64,000 bases of DNA from Calliphora vicina (Eukaryota; Arthropoda; Insecta; Diptera; Calliphoridae): contig NC_088782.1 of the NCBI RefSeq assembly GCF_958450345.1, forward strand, positions 5,775,501-5,839,500. Direction: 5' to 3'. Positions within the stretch are counted from its first letter, which is position 1. Every line of letters starts with the position of its first letter. Both the position numbers and the translations under genes were made by a program. Below the pieces are notes generated by a model that worked only from the letters and a program-made list of their open reading frames with translations, was not told the DNA's origin and did not search any database. Positions 48,190 through 58,034 of the stretch are shown here, piece by piece.

Positions 48190-49250
48190 TTCATTTATTC
48201 TCACTAAGTTGTAGAACATTATAGTGTAAACAACAAAGTTTTTTTTGGATTCGAAAATGTACAATTTTGTACCAACGAATCGTCATCTACGGGAAGTTTT
48301 GCTTTACTTCTTTAATTTTAAAAAAGTACCGCTGAAGCACACTGATTGCTCACCAAAGCTTATGGTGAATGGTTCATCGGTTTCAACATGCGGTTCAGAA
48401 GTGGTGATTTTGACACGGAAAACAAAATCGCTCAGGCCAGCCAAAAGAGTTCGAACACCAAGAATTGGATGCATTAAAACTCAACAAGAGCTTGCAAAAT
48501 TATTAGGAGCTACTCACCCAGCAATTTCAAAACGTTTACAAGCCGCAGGATTCATCCAGAACCAGGGAAATTCGATACCATATGAATTGAAGCCGAGAGA
48601 CGATTCTGTATGTCCGAAATGATTGAGCGCTATAAAAGAAAATTTTTGCACCGAATCATTACTAGTGATAAAAAATGTAACCATTACGATAACCCGAAGC
48701 GTGAGAGATCGTATGTGAATCTTGGCCAACCAGCCGAATCGATAAAAATGCCAAATATCCACGGGGCTAAGGTAGTGCTCTGTATTTGGTGGGAGCAAAA
48801 TGGTCTATTTTAAGCTGCTGAAATCTAACCAGACCATCACTGGAAACCTCTATCGAATGCGAGCATTGACCGAAAAACGCCCATCTTATGCGACCAGACA
48901 TGAAACCGCAGTAATCCATCATGACATCTCTAGGCAACATGTTGCAATACCTGCTAAAAAACTATTTAGAAAGAAGTGGTTGGGAAGTTTTGCCTCACCC
49001 CCCTTATAGTCCAGAACTTGCCCCGTCCGACTACTATTTGTTTCTATGCATGCAAAACGCACTCTCTGAGATACACTTCATTTTGGAACAGAGTATACGA
49101 CATTGGATTGATTCGTTCTTAGCTTCAAAAGATGAGCAGTTCTTTTGGCTCGGAATCAATATGTTGCCAGAAAAATGGGAAAAGGTCTCCATTACCCCTC
49201 TTGGGAGCATTTGGCTTACACAAAGCATCTCCATCTTATACGATTAGTTA
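48190..49250 (+). pseudogene. Mariner transposase, copy 4 (longest, frameshifted)
   Basis: Pieces in order on the plus strand: FVPTNRHLREVLLYFFNFKK, then TQQELAKLLGATHPAISKRL and NSIPYELKPRD (48245-48622, small deletions). Next are MIERYKRKFLHRIITSDKK (48610 on) and PNIHGAKVVLCIWWEQNG; the residue after DK should be Trp but a Cys is encoded. Later pieces are HPPYSPELAPSDYYLFLCMQ and KDEQFFWLGINMLPEKWEKV (to about 49200). Several frameshifts separate them, so it is inactive, yet nearly all domains are represented. Confidence 0.8.
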
Positions 49251-49254
49251 TTTT

Positions 49255-49715
49255 TTTTTCGCATAATTCCCATGTAATATTGCACTCCTGAATATCGTGC
49301 GTCTCCATGTACGATGTTGCCTTACATCCAGTTATTTTGTATCAGTTTCGTTAAACGGTTGTTGTTCCAGCTAAGTAGATGATTGGTCTGCTGTAGCTGG
49401 TCTAGGATAATGGGGCTGCCATCTGTCATTGCCTAGAAACAACGCACTCTCTGTGTTTGGTGTAGTGGTGGGGAACCTTGCTAATCTTTGCTACCTACCT
49501 TTTTTTCCAAGGGGTTCGGTTCGGTCTGCCTGATCTTTACGGGGGGGGGGGGCTTCTTGGATGGATTGTTTAGAGGGGGTTAAATTTTAAAAACTCGAAA
49601 ACCATTTACCCAAGCATTTGTTATAAACCTCATATAATATCATTGAAACGGATTATTCCGTTTTGCAAAATTCAATATACATAGTTTGAATTTTTCGAAA
49701 CCTATTTTCATTCAA
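49255..49715. other. No gene; left inner arm of the composite element
   Basis: Includes a run of G (49541-49552) and the left half of the inner inverted repeat. No coding sequence was recognised. Confidence 0.4.
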
Positions 49716-49719
49716 ATCT

Positions 49720-50456
49720 TTTTTTGTGAAATGTGCTAAGTATTTTAGTCCAGGAATACCGGGCATCCTTAAACAGGATGGCGAGACATTCAACAGTCGT
49801 ACTCAAGTGGGTACGGGGACATGGAGATACTACGGGCAACTGTATTGCTGAAGATTTGGCGAAAAAAGGCGCCATGTTACCTGACGGAGACATAGATTTC
49901 CTATGTGGGATTCCGTTATCCAAATGCAAGCTACACATTAGTAACTTCTACTATGAGCTCGATCGGACAAGATGGGGATGTGAAGCCACATGCACTATAA
50001 CCAGAACGATATGGACCCGACTGAATCGGGGACTAACAATATTTGTTCTTGGCTTTACACGCTCACAATTGAGTGGTGCAGTGGCAGTCATAACCGGACA
50101 CTGCACCTTTGGTAACAACGCTAGGAGACTTTGCTTGCCATACCACGACTTCTGCAGAAGTTGTCAAAACGAGGAGGAGGATGAGACTATTTTTCATCTT
50201 CTTTGTCACTGTCAGGCATTAGGAGATCTATGCCTAAGGTTTCTGGGAAACCGTTCCGTAAATAGTCTTTCTGAGCTCTCGAATATGACTTTTTTTCCTC
50301 TGGCATCTCCTTTTTAACTTGTTCAATCTTTTCCATCTCTCTTTTCACTTCTATCTGTCCCTCTTTTTTCTGTTTTATTCAACTTTTAGGTAACACAAAG
50401 GGACCATTGCATGAACCCACTTGAGTTCATTTCGTGGCTGCCTGGAAACCTAACCT
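49720..50456 (+). mobile_element. 5'-truncated non-LTR retrotransposon (RNase H end and 3' tail)
   Basis: A 194-codon frame (49733-50317, first residue of the frame is not a true start) reads VVLKWVRGHGDTTGNCIAED, then LAKKGAMLP, the end of an RNase H domain of LINE-type elements. A CRSCQNEEEDETIFHLLCHC segment follows, the zinc-knuckle-like C terminus. A 3' UTR ends in 'ggaaacctaacctaa'. Everything upstream (reverse transcriptase, endonuclease) is absent, the usual 5' truncation. The family (I, LOA or similar) is not resolved. Confidence 0.75.
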
Positions 50457-50459
50457 AAG

Positions 50460-51510
50460 CCAATGGAATTATATGTATATTGTTAAATTCCAGTGGAAAG
50501 CTTATGAAATTACGCTTATTTTTATATACATAGCATAATTGTTTGAAATATATAGTTAGCATCAGATCGGGAAGAAGATAGGTTTCGAAAAATTTAAATT
50601 CAAATTCGAACAAGATTGTATTTCGAATGGTGAATTTATATGAGGTTTATAAGGTATTAATTTAAATTAATTATTTCAAAGAATTTCATGTCAAAAATTA
50701 AATAAACTTAAAATTTATATAAACAAATTATCTTCGAAAGCTCCTCTCAAAGACGTTTCACATGATATCAATTTCCAAACCCTTCCAAAGGACTCTGTTA
50801 TCCTTCAATCCAGGGGCCAAATTACCGCATTCATGATCGAATGAGCTATCGTATAGAAAAAATGATTTCGATATCGAAATTATGATAAAATGTTCTAAGT
50901 TTCTTGCTCAATATCGAATGCCATAATCTCAAATAATTTTTGAGAAATAGTCTCCTCAAACAAAATAAACTTTCGCTTTAGTTGGGAACATCTATACAGA
51001 CGGGGCCACCCTAATAGACATGTGTAATTTAAACTTTTTTAAATGTTTCTATTAGCATTTAAGCTTGAGAGTGCAACAACAATAACAACATCAACAACAA
51101 TGTTTATAGTACTTACGAGCGAGTGCAGCTCGTGCAAAGTTTAAGAAGCTGCATGCAGACATACTAAATGTTAAAGAAACTTAAACTAAAAACAAAAACT
51201 ATGAACCAAGTACTATTTACTACTGCATGCTTTGCTATAGCTAGTATATACTAAATACAAAACATAGATACATAGATACATCCATATGAGAAGAAGATGA
51301 AGATGATGCAGTGCAATTGCAATTGTATGTATCTGAGTTAAGTGGGGTGCATGTGTAAGTCAGAATGTGTTCGTTTAGTTGCAGTATGCAGTTTCGGTGG
51401 TGTTGGTGGATTGTTTTTGCACAAAATACAAATCAAATGGGAAAAAACAAAAACAAAACTAACAAATTTATGACTTTTATCAATTCTTTGGTTTTTTGTG
51501 ACTACACGGG
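50460..51510. other. No gene; right part of composite element, then upstream of cuticle gene 4
   Basis: To 51014 this is the right inner arm and end of the composite element. From 51015 it is AT-rich with 'aacaacaataacaac' tracts. Confidence 0.4.
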
Positions 51511-51516
51511 CAAACG

Positions 51517-51545
51517 TATAAAATGCATCTTAGATGCACATCAGA
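51517..51545 (+). promoter_or_regulatory. TATA box and initiator of cuticle gene 4
   Basis: TATAAAAT at 51517-51524 is followed by ATCAGAAA (51540-51547), an initiator-like sequence about 26 bp downstream. The leader to the ATG at 51671 would be about 128 bases. Confidence 0.6.
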
Positions 51546-51670
51546 AATTATTCTTACAGTTGTGACTTAACACAAGAGTCAATTTTGTCAACGTTTTAAA
51601 GACAATAATAATTTAAATTATTTTTTTAAATAAATCTTTACAGGAAATATTTATCCTTTAAATAAACAAC

Positions 51671-52214
51671 ATGAAATTGGTGCGTATAAACGAATTATCG
51701 TATTAGTTTGTGAAATATAAAGAAAGGATGTGTTTAATTAAACACTAAAAGAAAAAAAATATAATAATATTAATAATAAACAAGTGCTAATTGTTTTAAT
51801 TTAATTGAATTTAATTTAACATTTTTTGTAACAGATGCTAGTCTTTGGTTTATTGGCTTTTGTTGCTTGCACATTGGCTGCTCCTCAAAAAGATGTGGAA
51901 ATTATTTCTCAAAATAGTGATGTGAACATTGACTCTTACAAGTTTGAGTTGAGTATTTCCTCGTGTTAACACTAAAGGAATTTCAAATTTTTATTGTCCA
52001 AATTGTCCATTTTTTTTTTCCATTTAGCTTCGCCACCAGTGATGGAACTTCGCGTACTGAGGAGGGTGTCATTAAAAATGCCGGTACCGACAATGAAGTT
52101 TTAGAGGTAAAGGGCAGCTTTACATGGACTGCTCCCGATGGTCAAACCTATACAGTGAACTTCATAGCTGATGAGAATGGTTTCCAACCTGAAGGCGCCC
52201 ATATACCAAAATAG
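51671..52214 (+). CDS. Larval-type RR-1 cuticle protein (3 exons, 102 aa)
   Basis: Exons are 51671-51679, 51835-51947 and 52028-52214. Intron 1 (donor gtgcgt) is phase 0. Intron 2 is phase 2 with an unusual donor gttgag; it is placed by the position shared with cuticle genes 2 and 3 and by restoring KFDFATSDGT. The signal peptide is MKLMLVFGLLAFVACTLA. The RR-1 domain covers about 37-97 with FATSDGTSRTEEGVIKNAG, VKGSFTWTAPDGQTYTVNF and IADENGFQPEGAHIP. Size and sequence fit the Lcp65A/larval cuticle protein family of flies (family knowledge). It is expected to be secreted by epidermis and bind chitin. AATAAA follows at 52313. Confidence 0.9.
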
Positions 52215-52312
52215 ACAACTACAATTTAACTAAAAACATTCTTGTTAACCATTTACGTTCGCTTAGTAGAAGAAGAAGAAGAAGCTGAAGAATATGAATA
52301 AGAAGAAGCATG

Positions 52313-52318
52313 AATAAA
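52313..52318 (+). terminator. Poly(A) signal of cuticle gene 4
   Basis: AATAAA lies about 99 bases after the stop, after an (AGA)n-like tract. Confidence 0.5.
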
Positions 52319-52499
52319 TACTCTCTTTATAATTTCCGACTTAATCATCCATCGTACTTACTTATGTAAACAAAAATTTGTCTTGTTATGTTTTGTAAAA
52401 AAAAAATTTTTTATTTTTATTTTATTTTGTTTTTGTAAATATGTTTATCCTGTAAATAAAAACAATCTTAATTTAAGGAGTGAATAATTTCAGTCAGTG

Positions 52500-53080
52500 T
52501 TGAAAAAAAAATATATAAACATTTGTGTTTTATTTTAAAAGTGGTTTGCTAGAGATACACTGACTTGTAATACTTTTACAATTTATTTTAAATGTCACTG
52601 GAAATCTTAAAAACAAATATTTTACAAAAACTACAGCTTTAGACAAAATATAATGAGTCAACTAAAAAGTCATTTGAAATGAACACAATGTCACTGAAAA
52701 AGTCACTTTAATGCTAAGCTGACCTTATGAACAGAGCAGTAAATAATATTAGACACATATCTCAGATAAGCTTACAAACTTTTAAGTATAACTATAAATA
52801 GTCATACTATTATTTGTAAAAGACTGGAAAAATACTTTTATCTTCTCCTAAACTAAACTTTACTGAAAAGTCACTGAGGTTATATAGTGAGTGAGCATCA
52901 TTAGTAAATAGTTTTTCAATTAATTTTCATTTATTCATTCAGCTTTAGAATCATAATCCAACCTTAGGCAATTCTTACACCGCACAGTGGTGTTAATCGA
53001 AAAAAAGTGTCAATAACTCGGTATCTTCTGAACTAATTGTTGCAAAATGAATCGCACAGGAGGACATAAGCTTTCACATA
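52500..53080. other. No gene recognised
   Basis: AT-rich intergenic DNA. A CAGTGGTGTTAATCG word at about 52985 may be a broken transposon end. Confidence 0.35.
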
Positions 53081-54394
53081 TATCGAGCCCTTAGCGCCAA
53101 GTTATCGTAAGCGACATTTTTAATTTTTTTTTATTGCAGAAATTAAAATTTTATGGACCGACTGATGTTTTAGCGTTCTCGGAATATCAAAATTGTTAAT
53201 AACTTCAAAAATATAGGGGGTACGATTTTATCGTAAGTCATTGTTTGTATTTTACAGTAAAAAAAACTCACAGTGGTACAGAAAAAAAGAGGCAAATAAA
53301 TCTGTAACTTCTATATAGTTAGATTGGTTTGAATGAAATTTCACATGCGCAAAGAGGAAGTGTTGTTGAGTTTAAGTTTTGAACGTGGACCTCATGGGCC
53401 CACCAGGGGCGCGACCAAGGGCCCTCAAAGTAGGACACCTCGGGTATATTACATTTTTAAAACGATTTTATTTCTTGGTTTGAGTTTCGATTTCAAAAAA
53501 ATTACACATATAGAATCTCCTCATCGAGCACTACAAAAAACCTCGTCGTAGCTATCAATTATCTCTTATAGCTTAGGAGGTATTCGCCTTTGAAAATTAA
53601 ATTTTCAACATGTTTACCTTCCCTACTCCAGTATTTTGATAACAGCGTATCCAAATATTCCCCGATCCTTTGTTGGATTAACAACACATGTATGTGTCAA
53701 ATAGAAAAAGAATTGTTTAAAAATATTGACTAAGTCCAAAGTTATATGCATTTGAATTTAAAAAATTTTAAAAAGACAATTTTTAGCTAATTTTTTGGGA
53801 AAAAATAACTTTTTTCTTTTTAAGTTATCGCAAAAAATTTTTAAGAGGATGTATAAGGAATTTCTACTATCTGAAAGCTAAGTTTTCATAAAATATTTTA
53901 AAGGAAAACAAATTTGAAAATTGTTGTTACTGAGGGGACCAGGTTCTTTCAAAAAACACCTATTTTTTATGTAAAATAAAATTTTAGGGCAAAAATTCTC
54001 AAGTCGATTATCGGTTGCTCAATATATTTCTAATTACTTTGTGAAGGGTCCCTATAACACCGACCCTGTTATGGATATTATAGCCAAAAAACTAAAAATT
54101 CCCATTTTTGGAATTTTTCAACACTTTTCTGGGAATTGCGGGATTGCTGATAATAAATTTCAAAATTCGTTTTTATTTTTTCATTTGAAATAGAAAAATC
54201 TACATAACTGTGAAATTTTATTGAAAACTATAAATAAAAATTTTATTTCAATTCGAAAAATTTTTATCTATGCAAAAATTCAATAAAAAACATTTTTTGT
54301 CATATTTTTCAATAAAGTATTCCATGAATTTTTAATTGTCAAAAGTTATAAATATTTTTGAAAAATAGACAAATAGCTTGAACGAAATTATATT

Positions 54395-54635
54395 TGGGGT
54401 ATTCACACGGTCTTACTTGGTCATATTGTCATAATGTCCTAAAATATTATAATAGTTTAATAAAATTTTTGTTGTGTTTCAAACAAAAAAGTTCTAAACT
54501 AATAAGACTATTTGATTTATGTTTATTGTTTTGCCATAAAATAATATTTTTTTTGTTTAAAACACAACAACAACTATTATAATATATTAGGACATTATGA
54601 CAATATGACTAATAGCAGACCGTGTGAATACCCCA
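54395..54635. mobile_element. TGGGGTATTCACACGG MITE, copy 1 (241 bp)
   Basis: TGGGGTATTCACACGGTCT at the left pairs with AGACCGTGTGAATACCCCA at the right. Most of the length is palindromic, including 'cataatgtcctaaaatatt' and its inverse. The same insertion site is occupied in copy C (59661). Confidence 0.85.
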
Positions 54636-54667
54636 ATTATATCGCATCATAACATTTTTAATTCTAT

Positions 54668-54911
54668 TGGGGTATTCACACGGTCTACTATTTAGTCATA
54701 TATTCATAATGTCCTAATATATTATGATAGTTTAATCAAATTTTTGTTGTGTTTCAAACAAAAAAGTTCTAAACTAATAAGACTATTTGAACTATGTTTA
54801 TTGTTTTGTCATAAAATAATACTTTTTTTTGTTTAAAACACAACAACAACTATTATAATATATTAGGACATTATGACAATATGACTAATAGCAGACCGTG
54901 TGAATACCCCA
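54668..54911. mobile_element. TGGGGTATTCACACGG MITE, copy 2 (244 bp)
   Basis: It has the same ends and interior as copy 1, from which it is separated by 32 bp. The flanks suggest a short duplicated TAT; copy C lacks this insertion at the matching site ('aattctatgtataaa'). Confidence 0.85.
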
Positions 54912-54991
54912 TATGTATAAATTTCAAAATAATCAAAAAAAAACCTTCTCCTGTTTGTGTTTGTCGCTTTGGTGCTAAGGGCTCGTTATAT

Positions 54992-55890
54992 TTGTATAAT
55001 ATTTATAGAATTGAATAAAATGCTACTGAAAATTTCAGGGACCGTAAATTACGGTTATCCAGAAAATTTGAAATCAAAAAATCTCTATGTTAGAGTCAAC
55101 GGAGACCTATACTGTTATATAACAATAGATTTTTATTGACGTGATCTTTCAGAATCTATTGTGATATAAAAAACTGATCTCAACTCCACAGTTCACAGTT
55201 ATTTTTCAATGTAAAGAAAAAAGTTCGCATGAAACTCATAAAAAAAAGAGTTTTTGAGGAGTACCAAAACGAGAGTTCAACTGGGTGGCTGATTACAGCA
55301 GCTACCATCATGTCTGATGAGGCTCATTTCAATTTGAACGGCAACCTAAACAAATAAAATTGTAGCATATGGAGTGGTTCCAACCCAGAAATACTGCATG
55401 AGAGTGAATTGAATTCAACTTGCCTCACAGTGTGGTGTGCTCTTTCTTCACGCTGTATTGTCGCGCCATAGTTCTTTTAACAAAATGGACAAAGTGTTAC
55501 TTTTACTGGAGACCGTTACTTGAGCAATCTATTCGGAACTACGCCGAAAGAGAATTCCTTTCAACTCTGTGTGGTTTCAATAATATGGTGCAACTGCACA
55601 CATAGCTGAGCCGTTATGGCCGAATTAAGCAGAAAATTAACAACTTTTTGCTAAGATGCAACACTTGCATCAACGAGCAGGGCGGAAATTTAAATTCAAT
55701 TATCTTTAAGTCTAATTAAATTGTTTATAATACAATTCAATGGGTTTTCAAATGAAAAAAAGATTGAATAAATTCCATGCATTACAAATAAAGTTATTTT
55801 AGTTTCTTAATGTAGCAAAATTCATCAGCCAAGTACTTTAAAACAAACAAGAAATTAAAATAAAAAAGATTTATGTATCATAATTATTAT
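54992..55890. other. No gene recognised
   Basis: Words such as 'gaaaatttcagggaccgtaaa' and the frames near 55260-55620 hint at an old transposase (for example a fragment containing 'gtctgatgaggctcatttc', reading SDEAHF). The pieces are too broken for a firm call, though SDEAHF is a typical motif of insect Tc1/mariner-like transposases. Confidence 0.4.
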
Positions 55891-56026
55891 TATTTATTTT
55901 ATTTCTTTAAAATTTAAATAAAAATAAAAAAGGTAAACAAAAACAAAAGAAATTATAAATCAACAAAAATTCTATAAAATATTTACATCTAATAACAGTC
56001 TATTCTTTGTGTATTTACTCAGCTAC

Positions 56027-56326
56027 TTAAGCAACTGGAATGTGAGCACCTTGAGGTTGGAAACCGTTTCTGTCGGCAATGTAGTTGACCTGATAGGTTT
56101 GGCCATCATCACCAATGTAAGAGTAAGATCCACGTACCGAAATGGCTTCGTCTTCGGTGCCAGCATTTTCAAGATGTCCTTGTTCTTCGGCAGTCTTGCC
56201 ATCACTGGTCTGCAGAGAGTAGCTGAAGTTTTCGGGTTCAACATTGTTTTCGTAGTGCAAAATTTCAGCATCTTTGTTGGCCATGGTAAGGGCGAAAAGA
56301 GCAGCGAATACAATGATGAATTTCAT
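56027..56326 (-). CDS. Larval cuticle protein, RR-1, intronless (99 aa)
   Basis: A single open exon on the minus strand starts at the ATG at 56326 with signal peptide MKFIIVFAALFALTMA. The RR-1 domain spans about 33-97 (FSYSLQTSDGKTAEEQG, VRGSYSYIGDDGQTYQVNY, IADRNGFQPQGAHIP). It matches the fly Lcp65A-type larval cuticle family in length and motif order. It is 93/99 identical to the plus-strand gene at 61793, all six differences lying after residue 50. The 3' UTRs also share 'agactgttattagatgtaaat'. A TATA box (TATATAAA, 56420-56413 on the minus strand) sits about 87 bp upstream of the ATG. Expected role: secreted chitin-binding protein of soft cuticle. Confidence 0.93.
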   Translation of the reverse strand: MKFIIVFAALFALTMANKDAEILHYENNVEPENFSYSLQTSDGKTAEEQGHLENAGTEDEAISVRGSYSYIGDDGQTYQVNYIADRNGFQPQGAHIPVA

Positions 56327-56412
56327 TTTGTTGAGATGATGTTTACAGCCGCGTGTGTGTTAGCGTTGAATGTTAAAGATGTATTGAATACCTTATGCAG
56401 TCGGGTTTCTTG

Positions 56413-56420
56413 TTTATATA
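56413..56420 (-). promoter_or_regulatory. TATA box of cuticle gene 5
   Basis: On the minus strand this reads TATATAAA, about 87 bp before the start codon at 56326, leaving a leader of around 60 bases. Its sister gene has the same TATA sequence at 61686. Confidence 0.7.
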
Positions 56421-56519
56421 GCCACCAAAAAAGTTGTCCAAAAGAAGCAGCACAAAACGAAAATTTATTTAACTTCTTCTCTATTTTGTTTTTGTTTTTT
56501 TTTTGTAAATTATGCATTC

Positions 56520-56980
56520 AAATGTCTTGCATTTTTATGTCAAATGTAAGTAATAACCGGTGCAATGTTGTTGGAGTTGCATTGTTTGTTGTTTGTTGTG
56601 TTTTTTTTTTTTTTTTTATTTTAAGCTGAAGTTGTGATTTACTACAAAAAAAAAACCCTCGACTTCTGGTTTATTTGGTTTGGTTTAAATGGTTTATTTA
56701 TTTATTAAAAGAAAAATTACCAGAACAACAACAATTCAAGAAGTTTTAAAGCTAAATTGTTGAAGTTATTTATTTACAGTAAATAAATGGTGGGATGTGC
56801 TCATCTTAATTTAAGGTTTCATATGTATCGTTTCTTAATTGATCGTAGTCCCGTAGATTGATCGTATATGAACCATTAAAAAAAAAAACATTAAAATGCT
56901 TTCAATTTCCATATAAATAATATAATTAGTCCATATAGTAAGTCATCCTTTCGAAAATTTCAAATTGTTACTTTTATTTT
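56520..56980. other. No gene recognised
   Basis: AT-rich upstream DNA of cuticle gene 5, with a long T run near 56601. Confidence 0.4.
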
Positions 56981-56984
56981 GAAA

Positions 56985-58034
56985 CATTTCAACAATATAA
57001 ATTAATCAATGTATTGGCTTTTGTTAGCTATGACCTTTTCCCATCTTTCCCAAAATAACTGTTCATCTTTTAAAACCAAGAACGAATGAAGCCAATATCA
57101 GTTACTTCGTTCCAAAGTGAAGCGTATACCGGCGCGGTCTGGATTATGAAGCAGATGAGGCACAACTTCCCAACCACTTCATTCGTTGTCATGATGGAAT
57201 ATTACGGTTTCATGTCTTACAGCATATTCTGGTAATTTTTCGGACAATGCTCACTTCAAACGAATCTGTTGCGTTAGGTGCAGATTCCCTGTGATGATCT
57301 GGTCAGATTTCCGCAGCTCATGGATATTTGGCTTTGGTGTTCATTCGGCTGGTCGTCCGGGCTTCACATACGATCTCTTATGCTTCGCGTTATCGTAATG
57401 GATCCATTATTCATCGCAAGTAATGATTCGGTGCACAAATGATTTTCTTTTATAGCGTTCAAGTAGCAAGGTTTATTATCTTTAATTGGTATGGTACCCA
57501 ATTTCCCTGATTTTAGATGAATCCTGCTGCTCGCAAAAGTTTTAAAATTGCTGCTTGAGTAGCTCCCAATGATTTTGCAACTTCTTGTTGAGTTTGACAA
57601 CAATCTTCATGTAGTAATGCCTCCAATTCTGGGCCTTCAAACTTTTTTGGCTGGCATGGGCAATCTTTGTATTCCGTATCAAAATCCACACTTCTGAAAT
57701 TGCTGCTGGAGTGGCTCCCAATGATTTGGCAAGATCTTGGTGAGTTTTACATGGAGCAATATCACCAATTCTTAGTCTTAAATTTTTTTTTTGTCTGGCC
57801 TGGGCTATTTTTGTATTCCGTGCCTTCTGAACCGCACAAGCCATCTCTCGCATGTTGAAACCGATGGAACACATTCGTCGGGACTAAAGTCGGGACTTTT
57901 TTTCAAATTAAAAAAGTAAAGCAAAACTATCCGCATATGACGATTCGTTGGTACAAAAATCGACATTTTCGAAGCAAAAAAACTTTGTTGTTTACATTAT
58001 AATGTTTAATAACTATTTGAGAACAAATGACAGA
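56985..58034 (-). pseudogene. Degenerate mariner transposase, copy 5, split by element C
   Basis: On the minus strand the beginning (57955 down) has the same start region as copies 1, 2 and 4 ('gtaccaacgaatcgtcatatg' in reverse). Below 57874 there are repeated SLGATPAAISE-like helix-turn-helix pieces, apparently an internal duplication (57542-57874). C-terminal pieces follow to about 57000. The 5' terminal part continues at 60022-60095 beyond the inserted element C. It is strongly decayed. Confidence 0.7.

Larger units (their letters stand above)
48033..51014. mobile_element. Composite element with TTAGGGTGG termini, containing two later insertions
   Basis: TTAGGGTGGGCC at 48033 and GGCCACCCTAA ending at 51014 are inverted, followed inward on both sides by 'TCCCAACTAAA' and 'AAAGTTTA'. 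TA flanks both ends. Inside are a mariner copy (48190-49250) and a non-LTR 3' end (49720-50456). The latter is bracketed by an inner inverted pair (about 49612-49712 and 50575-50656, words 'ataggtttcgaaaaatt' and 'atatgaggtttataa'). Confidence 0.65.
53081..54990. mobile_element. TATCGAGCCC-TIR element, copy B, with two nested MITEs
   Basis: It begins TATCGAGCCCTTAGCGCC and ends with the degenerated inverse 'gtgctaagggctcgttata'. The body is collinear with copy C and inverse to copy A. Two MITEs (54395-54635 and 54668-54911) are inserted near the right end. Confidence 0.8.

Noticed and set aside
56009..56629. 206-codon plus-strand frame opposite cuticle gene 5
   Set aside because: It is the antisense of a strongly supported cuticle gene and its upstream DNA, with no domain of its own.
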